DNA of 64,000 bases from Drosophila persimilis (taxonomy: Eukaryota; Arthropoda; Insecta; Diptera; Drosophilidae). Positions 58,701-64,000 of this stretch are shown piece after piece; the stretch's first letter is position 1, and each line of letters begins with the position of its first letter. Both the position numbers and the translations under genes were made by a program. The DNA lies in NCBI RefSeq assembly GCF_003286085.1, contig NW_020825288.1, positions 9,796,001 through 9,860,000 on the forward strand, given 5' to 3'. The notes under the pieces were generated by a model. The model did no database searches and was not told the origin of the DNA. It saw only the letters and a program-made list of their open reading frames with translations.

Positions 58701-59637
58701 ACGCGGATCAAGTGTCGGGAAATTGCTCTAGCTCTACTACAGGATCACCCACTACAACTACAGTCTACCCGGAGGAGACCACTGAACCGAGCAGTACTGG
58801 ATCCACCGAAACGACGACCCAGTCACCAAAGCCAGAAACAACAACCCAGTCCCCAAAGCCAGAAACGACAACCCAGTCACCACAACCAGAAACTACGCCT
58901 TCGACTTCCCCGATTGACACAACAACTACTGGAACAACTGAACCCACAGCGACGGAAGTAATCACAACTACTTCATCTACCCCAACAACTAGTTCGAATG
59001 GCACTCAGCCATGTCCCACCACAGGCCCAGGACAGAATTTGTACGTTTGCCCCACCGGCTTCCGACGCCACCCAGAAAACTGCGGCATGTTCTATCAGTG
59101 CAGTGAGAACGCGGACAGCAACGACCTGAACATTGTGGTGTTCCAATGCCCCAATGGAACAGTATACCAGGACAAGTCGTGTAGCTGCGGCAAGCCCGAG
59201 GCGGGCGACACCTGCGACAAGGGTCAGAAGAGGACTAACCCCAACCTGTTCGAGGACCAAACGCGTCGTCAGAATATGGTACGTCACCGACACTCTCCTA
59301 AACAATTTTACAATATTACTGAGGCCTTCTTTTCTTTCTTTACGAATAGGTACAAATAAGCACCACATCTCCACTTTGTCCCGACGAGGGACACTTTGCC
59401 CTGAACGAGGATGAGTGCAGCCAGCTGTTCGTCAAGTGCGGACACTCGGAGCAGACGGGTCGCATCGAAGGCCAAATCTACCGCTGTCCGCAGGGCTTTG
59501 CCTACTGGAACGTGAGTCGCCGCTGCGAGCCAGCCAGGAAGCTGATGAACTGCACCCCCACCACCTACAATGTGGGCGGCAACGTGCCGCTGGAGTGGCT
59601 CAACATTGGCCATAGGCGTCGCAGTCTGCGTATTTAA
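43601..59637 (+). CDS. Mur89F: Mucin-related protein with 11 chitin-binding domains (Mur89F), joined CDS
   Basis: CDS joins 43601-43715, 53781-59278 and 59350-59637: 5901 nt, 1966 residues. A signal peptide (LLLVSLCIGAAAA, cut near residue 38) marks a secreted protein. Eleven ChtBD2/peritrophin-A domains, each with six cysteines and usually F/Y-Y-R-C, lie at roughly 59-118, 212-272, 452-512, 642-704, 908-971, 1084-1143, 1253-1309, 1406-1463, 1627-1687, 1791-1851 and 1880-1943. Spacers are almost free of cysteine: Ser/Asn/Gln-rich before domain 6, Thr/Pro-rich after it, and would be heavily O-glycosylated. Known family members bind chitin in peritrophic matrix, cuticle or luminal matrices; the tissue here is unknown. 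The name rests on domain layout and on the INPP5F-like neighbour, recalled as the Mur89F region of D. melanogaster. The gene is intact, with no frameshift. Confidence 0.85.
45201..45400. repeat. AT-rich block with TACACTG...CAGTGTA perfect inverted ends
   Basis: TACACTGAAAATTT at 45201 and TGTACAGTGTA ending at 45400 form exact 7-bp inverted ends around about 190 bp of AT-rich DNA. It matches the blocks at 26001-26164 and 53619-53704 in ends and base composition. Non-coding. Confidence 0.4.
46417..46505. repeat. Small inverted repeat (GATACTCTTTC/GAAAGAGTATAC)
   Basis: GATACTCTTTC at 46417-46427 is the reverse complement of GAAAGAGTATA(C) starting at 46496, apart from the outermost base. The 89-bp segment is non-coding and may be a diverged member of the ATACCC-ended class. 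Confidence 0.35.
49244..49251 (+). promoter_or_regulatory. Isolated intronic TATA box
   Basis: TATAAAAG at 49244-49251. About 46 bp later comes TTTCAGTGAG (an initiator-like TCAGTG), and at 49309 an ATG in fine context (AACAAAATGG) that opens only 11 codons (MANIVSARVLL). TATA-to-initiator distance is longer than usual. It might be a cryptic or alternative promoter, or a remnant of a small gene. Confidence 0.3.
51957..52172 (+). repeat. TGGTTGGG array and G-rich cluster
   Basis: Five tandem 8-bp TGGTTGGG units (51957-51999) form regularly spaced GGG tracts. About 150 bp further, GGG-TTT-G11 (52147-52163) and a later GGG (near 52170) make a second quadruplex-capable segment. Non-coding intronic DNA. 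Confidence 0.6.
53619..53704. repeat. 86-bp block with TGCACTG...CAGTGTA inverted ends
   Basis: TGCACTGGTGAAAAAG opens and TTTTTTCTCGCAGTGTA closes this block; allowing two mismatches the ends pair for about 14 bases. It ends 76 bp before the acceptor of the main Mur89F exon, so it lies in the branch-point neighbourhood of that intron. Most compact member of the class. Confidence 0.45.
53781..59278 (+). CDS. Mur89F: Mur89F coding exon 2 (domains 1-10 and spacers)
   Basis: A single 5498-nt exon encodes residues 39 (split codon) to 1871, with ten of the eleven ChtBD2 domains. Domains 4-7 share the signature G-G-F-T/D-x-x-P/S-F-x-C-x-P/A-G/N-T-x-W-D, suggesting recent tandem duplication; domains 1 and 10 are the most divergent. 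Domain 10 lacks the usual tryptophan and carries an added Cys pair (KSCSCG). Spacers consist of repeats noted separately. The reading frame is unbroken although most of it is low complexity. The exon ends in phase 0 at AATATG|GTACGT. Confidence 0.9.
54516..55010 (+). repeat. Ser/Asn/Gln-rich coding repeat between domains 2 and 3
   Basis: Degenerate repeats of the type S-N-Q-S-S-G-S, encoded by AGCAATCAAAGCTC-like units. About ten N-Q-S/T triplets are potential N-glycosylation sequons. Many serine codons of both families (AGC and TCN) suggest selection on residue rather than simple slippage. Confidence 0.8.
55795..56160 (+). repeat. 21-nt coding minisatellite (GSSSSNQ units)
   Basis: About sixteen tandem copies of a 7-residue unit S-S-S-S-N-Q-G, with unit-to-unit changes mostly at third positions (TCATCGTCTTCTAACCAAGG type). 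Shorter SSSQG units lie at its start. The array is homogeneous enough to vary in length between individuals. In the reverse strand the array gives a false 152-codon open frame rich in D-P-W-L-E-D. Confidence 0.9.
57161..57370 (+). repeat. 90-nt higher-order repeat of TSRPT units
   Basis: Five-residue T-S-R-P-T/S units between domains 6 and 7. The segment starting at 57161 (CGACATCTCGACCATCATCA) recurs at 57251, a 90-nt period; the second copy has one extra 15-nt unit. Regular arginines give this spacer a positive charge, unlike the other spacers. Confidence 0.8.
58178..58402 (+). repeat. 45-nt coding minisatellite (GTEKPTTKPTPETTT)
   Basis: Five tandem 15-residue units between domains 8 and 9. 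Units 1 and 2 are identical to one another, and units 3 and 4 are nearly identical to one another but differ from the first pair (K to N, A to G), with a diverged fifth unit. The AABB order points to duplication within the array. Confidence 0.9.
58815..58895 (+). repeat. 27-nt coding minisatellite (TTTQSPKPE)
   Basis: Three tandem nine-residue units T-T-T-Q-S-P-K/Q-P-E between domains 9 and 10. Thr/Pro-rich, consistent with O-glycosylation. Confidence 0.85.
59350..59637 (+). CDS. Mur89F: Mur89F coding exon 3 (domain 11 and C-terminus)
   Basis: Follows a 71-nt intron (59279-59349; GTACGT...CGAATAG). Reading straight through the intron would stop at TACAAATAA (59359), so splicing is required; the spliced frame gives VQISTTSPLCPDEGHFALNE and a full six-cysteine domain (C at LCPD, DEC, VKC, YRC, RRC, MNC). 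The domain has F-V-K-C in place of Y-Y-R-C. The tail ends in a basic RRRSLRI and TAA at 59635-59637. No membrane anchor. Confidence 0.9.
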   Translation, partial: VQISTTSPLCPDEGHFALNEDECSQLFVKCGHSEQTGRIEGQIYRCPQGFAYWNVSRRCEPARKLMNCTPTTYNVGGNVPLEWLNIGHRRRSLRI

Positions 59638-59891
59638 GTAGTATTAATTTAGTTTTTCTAAAAGATCCGCAATTGATTGCTGCGCCAGCGTCATCGTCCG
59701 AGGTGAACAGCTGGCGCAGCAAATGATCGGTCAGAAGTGTTAGATTAAGCCGTAGGAAAATTACAGTACGTTAAGCTGGGATTAATACAAAAATATCTGG
59801 TGTCGGTAAAGTTAGTGATTGGCCAAATCACACAGTTGATGTGCAAGCCCTGGGATTTACAGTACCATTTATGTAGTGTTTAATGCATTTC

Positions 59892-59897
59892 AATAAA
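59892..59897 (+). terminator. Mur89F polyadenylation signal
   Basis: AATAAA about 255 nt after the stop codon, followed by a T-rich tract. A second AATAAA at 60025-60030 may serve as an alternative. Confidence 0.6.
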
Positions 59898-60030
59898 CTT
59901 TTTTTTTAGATATCTTTCTACATTTAACAGGCAGTAAATAATAATTTTACTCACATAAATATTTGTAAACATATGTACGTCCAGAAAGCCATATACATAT
60001 ATCTAAGCTATGCTTAAAATTTATAATAAA

Positions 60031-60719
60031 TATAATATAAAGAAAATTATGTCGACTGCATTTTTTGGAAGATCTCCTGCTAAAAGAGTTGGTTTTGTCA
60101 GCTGCGAATACAAAAGTTGTCTTGCCCCATGCCGGACAAGAATAAACAATGATGGACATGTATAGCCCCAATCAATAGTATTAATATTTAGCCAGCATTA
60201 ATCAACGGAATATCAAAATTGAGCAATAGGAACGATTACCCTCTTATTTTTTATTTGTTTGACCTTTTTCCGTAAACCCTGGGTTTTAGACACAACTCAA
60301 TAAAATCACGTATTTAAAACAAGCCAGTCAAAAAGAAAATTGATTCATTAATCGGATAAAAATATGTGGGCATGGCTGATGGTTCTGTCTAGCTAATTAT
60401 ATCAAATCGAATATCAAAATTGATGAATTTGGCTTCCGATCACGGACAGAGGACATTAACCCTTTGTCGGCCTATACGTATTTTAATACCAAGAAAATTA
60501 TGAATATTGAAAAATTTTTAGCGAAGTTCAGGTGAAAGTTGTCGTGGTCTTTTTCTAGTCAAAAATAAAATATTGATGGGACCTACAGGGGTAATTATTA
60601 TTATCTATATTATTATTTTTATATTCCGCGGCTTAGCTCAAGTTGTTATTCTTGTTTAAATAAAGGGGGCTTGGGTGGGCTATGCTCGTTTTTCATCGTT
60701 TTTTTTTGTTAAATGAGAC
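60031..60719. other. Intergenic spacer between Mur89F and the SAC2-like gene
   Basis: About 0.7 kb of AT-rich DNA. I see no gene or clear element in it. Confidence 0.6.
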
Positions 60720-60776
60720 GGTATATTTTGGTGTATTTCTGAGGTATATTTGATCCATAAGTGCGCGGCAACACTG
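60720..60776 (+). promoter_or_regulatory. TATA-less core promoter of the SAC2-like gene
   Basis: Two copies of GGTATATTT (60720-60728, 60743-60751) match the fly core-promoter element known as Ohler motif 6, and CGGCAACACTG (60766-60776) resembles Ohler motif 1 (YGGTCACACTR) with two mismatches. This pair is typical of broadly expressed fly genes. The start codon lies 70 bp downstream. Confidence 0.55.
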
Positions 60777-60845
60777 GTCGTATTTCGTAAACAATTAAGT
60801 GGAAAAATAATGTCACAAATAAAATAGAAAAATACTCGGCCAAGC

Positions 60846-63800
60846 ATGGAGGTGTTCCAGACCGATTCGCACTACATATTCGTGAAGCGCGACAAGAGCT
60901 TGTGGTGGAATCGCAAGACGTCGGAGTTTGCAATCAAAGCGGGTAATAATAAATGTTCATTGTAGAAATTAGGCATACATTGTTTCATTAATACTTATTA
61001 TTGAATCAATTGAAAGCCACAGAAACTTGATAATGGTGACTGGCCGACGTATAAATTGTGTTGAATCAGCAGTGCAGCTGCCTTCGCGGTGCATTTGATT
61101 TGTCGTTGAGAAGAATGCAATGCTATAGATTTTAGTCAATGTCAAGGCTGCGGTGGGGCTGACTCTAGGATTCATAGTCGCCTCTGCTTTGGGCTCTAAG
61201 TGACTCAATGTTTGAGTGGATGATTAAACACGCAAACGTTTCCTGTAATCCGAATATAGTATATATCTCCTACATATGTATATGCGATACTTTTATCTCG
61301 TATTTGGCGTTAATGGGGCCGCAGCTTCTAACGCAGTATATTTATCATCCGCTCACTGCGTTCTATAAATACATTTCTCCACAATCTCCATCAGACTTGT
61401 TGGCTGTAAAGGTTTTTCCACCCACTTTTCCGCCCAACCGCAGCCAGTGCCTTTTTATTGACAGTCTCTGTTAATACCCTTTAAAAAGTGTGCCGTGGAC
61501 AGGACTCTTCCCGCTAATTGCTTGTTTATTGTCCCGTAATTACAGTTTGGATCCATTTCTCTGGCACGCAACTCTGTCGCGCGTGTTGCATTTAATTCAC
61601 GTTTTGATTACACTTCCCAGAACTGCTGTTGCAAAGCGTGTCTATGGGTTCTTGGATCCCCTACCCTACTATTCCCAATCCTATCCCCGTTCCTTTGTCT
61701 CTAGAACATACAACCCATAAATCTTTGTCAAGGTCAACGCTTCAGTTTTCGCTTTTTCCCGAAAATGTTTTATCGACACCACGACGAAATGTGGCTGTCT
61801 TGACATAATTTATTATTTAGTAGTCCCCAACTATCTTTTGCTATTGATTTTTTGGCTACGGCAAAATGTTTTCAACCAAATTTGGTTTTATTCAGACAGT
61901 TACCGGCCCTATCTCCCTCTAAAAACCAGATAAACCTTATCCGTATGATAAGATAGAAGAACCGTAACACTTTAAAGGGCATGTAGGCAATTTTTAGAGC
62001 CCTGCCATGGAGAGCAGAGCCGTCGAATGCCCAAGGATTTTCATGTGGGTGGCCCGCAAAGTGCACTTTCCCGCCCACTTTCTTTTCGTGGCTGCAAAAG
62101 TGTTCGGTTGCGTGTTTCAGTAATGAGCAGGGCAGGCCCGTGGAAGCACGCAAACACGTACTTACGTGCAGTCCCAACCACTCGGGCAGTTCCTTGGGTG
62201 GGGATATTGACTTTGTCCTTGCCTCGTTATTAGTTATTTGTGTTTACTGTGCTTATGATTCTTGCCTCCAGTGACCAGTAACAGTAACTGTAGATTGTCG
62301 CACACAAAGGGGGCGTAAACGTGGCCCACAGCTAATCAAATACCAATAAAAGCTAACAAGCATAAAGCGGTCATTGCCATTAGACAGCGACAATTCGATT
62401 TTACTGATTGTTGGCACTCACACACCATTCTTTTCCCCGTTGTAGGATGGGATCTCAGCTCCGTGGATGACATTGAATGCATTGGAGTAACGCATGGAAT
62501 TGTTGGCGTCATCTCGCTGCCGAATGTCTACGATCCGCACTTGGTCGTGGTCAAGGAGGCGACTGCCGTGGGCGTGCTCTATCCACCGCATTTGGTGTAC
62601 AAGATCAAGTCCATTTGCATACTGAGTACCGAGGAGCCAGACACTGACTTGCCCAACTGCACCAAGCATGCCAAGTAAGTGACATCCCATCCACATTTAT
62701 CACACAATATTTAATAACTAATTGCAGAAGCAACCAGTCCACGCCCACTCACAGCAGCGCCTCCGCAGCGGCGCAGAATAACAATGCAAGCGTCTCGTCG
62801 GGTGCTGGGAGCGGCGGTGGCATTGGCGGCGGTTCCTCGAAGAGCACCAAGCTCTTCGAAGGCATGAATAAAACCTGGGGCGCTGTGAAGAGTGCTGGGA
62901 ACACCATCAAGAACACCACACAGCAGGCGGCCAATTTGGCCACCAAGCAGGTCAAGTCCTCTGTGGGCATACGGGAGCCGAAGCACATCGAGCGACGGAT
63001 CACCGAGGAGCTGCACAAGATCTTCGATGACACGGACAGCTTTTACTTCAGTTTCGATTGCGATATAACCAACAATCTGCAGCGCCATGAGGCCAAAATG
63101 GAGGAGAGCCAACCGCAGCCGGACGAGAGGTTCTTCTGGAACATGCACATGATCCAGGACATACTCAAAATGAATGTAAGACAAGTACGAATATGTTTAT
63201 AACGAAATGAGTTTCAAAGGACTTTTCGTTTCCTTCAGGATAAAACATGGATACTGCCCATCATTCAGGGATTTGTGCAGGTGGAGCCGTGTGTCATTGG
63301 CAATGAGTGTTTCACACTGGCCTTGGTGTCGCGACGCTCGCGTCATCGGGCGGGAACACGGTAATAACCATTCAATCATTCACTCAATCGTTCAATCGTT
63401 CATGACTGATGTATATTCCATACAGCTACAAGCGACGGGGCGTGGATGAGAAAGGGAACTGTGCCAATTATGTGGAGACCGAGCAAATACTCTCCTTCCG
63501 CCACCATCAATTGTCGTTTACGCAGGTCCGCGGTTCCGTGCCTATCTATTGGAGCCAGCCCGGCTACAAGTACCGGCCACCGGCACGCCTTGATCGTGGT
63601 GTGGCCGAAACCCAGCAAGCCTTTGAGCTGCATTTCACCAAAGAGCTAGAGACCTATGGCCGCGTCTGCATCGTTAATCTGGTGGAGCAAAGTGGCAAGG
63701 AGAAGCTCATTGGAGATGCCTATGCCGATCATGTGATTAAATACAACAACGAGCTGATGATCTATGTGACTTTCGACTTTCACGACTACTGGTAAGATAT

Positions 63801-64000
63801 GCTCGTGTGCCATGCAGTTGATCGCTTAACCGCTTACTTTTTGTTTGTGTGGCAGCCGCGGCATGCGCTTCGAGAATGTCTCGGCGCTGATTGATGCCGT
63901 CGGCCCTGAGGCAGGCGCCATGGGCTTCCACTGGCGCGATCAGCGCGGCATGATCTGCAATCAGAAATCAGTGTTTCGTGTGAACTGCATGGATTGCTTG
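60846..64000 (+). CDS. INPP5F: INPP5F/SAC2-family phosphoinositide phosphatase, 5' part (cut by window end)
   Basis: Six exons: 60846-60942, 62446-62674, 62728-63175, 63239-63360, 63426-63791 and 63856-64000 (open at the window end). They join in frame to 469 residues starting MEVFQTDSHYIFVKRDKSLW. The N-terminal part and the Sac domain (DERFFWN, LVSRRSRHRAGTRYKRRG, NYVETEQ, RGSVPIYWSQPGYKY, ARLDRG, FDFHDYC) match the INPP5F/SAC2 branch rather than SAC1 or FIG4. Vertebrate SAC2 is a phosphatidylinositol 4-phosphatase on early endosomes. The window stops in the CX5R catalytic loop (N-C-M-D-C-L; catalytic Cys465 present, Arg not yet reached), so the rest of the Sac domain and the hSac2 homology domain lie outside. 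It is probably the ortholog of D. melanogaster CG7956 (from memory). Start choice: first ATG, context AAGCATGG, aligned with the family N-terminus. Confidence 0.9.
60943..62445 (+). other. First intron of the SAC2-like gene
   Basis: 1.5 kb between AGCGG|GTAATA and CCGTTGTAG|GATGG. No nested gene is evident; short open frames on both strands look random. Confidence 0.8.
62728..63175 (+). CDS. INPP5F: SAC2-like exon 3 with Ser/Gly/Ala-rich linker
   Basis: Begins with a flexible linker (about residues 110-150: SSASAAAQNNNASVSSGAGS, then GGGIGGG) between the N-terminal module and the Sac domain. An amphipathic stretch follows (NKTWGAVKSAGNTIKNTTQQ), then the start of the conserved domain (EELHKIFDDTDSFYFSFDCD). 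The linker is where such insertions are tolerated; length may differ among flies. Confidence 0.8.
63856..64000 (+). CDS. INPP5F: SAC2-like exon 6, catalytic loop start (partial)
   Basis: Acceptor TTTGTGTGGCAG precedes residues 422-469. It ends ...SVFRVNCMDCL, the first half of the Sac signature RxNCxDCLDRTN. The nucleophilic cysteine is residue 465. Truncated by the window, not by a mutation. Confidence 0.85.

Overview
The window is animal nuclear DNA, almost certainly from a Drosophila fly. Introns carry GT..AG ends with fly-type polypyrimidine tracts, the compact 5' UTRs and core promoters use fly elements, and both recognisable proteins match fly gene families (Mur89F, and the INPP5F/SAC2 phosphatase that I recall as CG7956). 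The many short hexanucleotide repeats (TCTGAG, GGAAGC, CTGGCT, GGACCC types) resemble obscura-group genomes, but the species assignment is inference. Nearly all of the first 43 kb is non-coding.

Layout. Positions 1-12000 hold no gene I can support: AT-rich intergenic DNA, microsatellites and decayed short repeats. A TATA promoter at 12036 opens what I read as the distal, untranslated part of the Mur89F transcript: leader exons at about 12067-12249, 26214-26274, 33568-33618 and 43567-43600. All four have strong splice signals and none contains an ATG. The signal-peptide exon (43601-43715) follows, then a 10-kb intron, a 5.5-kb exon (53781-59278), a 71-nt intron and the last exon (59350-59637). 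The predicted protein has 1966 residues: a secreted mucin-like protein with 11 six-cysteine chitin-binding (ChtBD2/peritrophin-A) domains. Ser/Asn/Gln-rich spacers separate the N-terminal domains and Thr/Pro-rich spacers the C-terminal ones. Several spacers are coding minisatellites (21, 27, 45 and 90 nt).

Less than 1 kb downstream and on the same strand lies the 5' part of an INPP5F/SAC2-family phosphoinositide phosphatase gene. Six exons (60846 to the window end, 469 residues) are visible, and the window stops inside the catalytic CX5R loop. Its promoter is of the broad, TATA-less housekeeping type, unlike the TATA promoter proposed for Mur89F. The two genes have no evident functional link: one product is extracellular matrix, the other acts on endosomal phosphoinositides.

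The most interesting non-coding signals are (i) the ATG-free split leader spread over 31 kb, (ii) several AT-rich blocks, 86-403 bp, bounded by inverted TACACTG...CAGTGTA ends, (iii) blocks bounded by inverted ATACCC...GGGTAT ends, and (iv) G-quadruplex-type G tracts in the introns.
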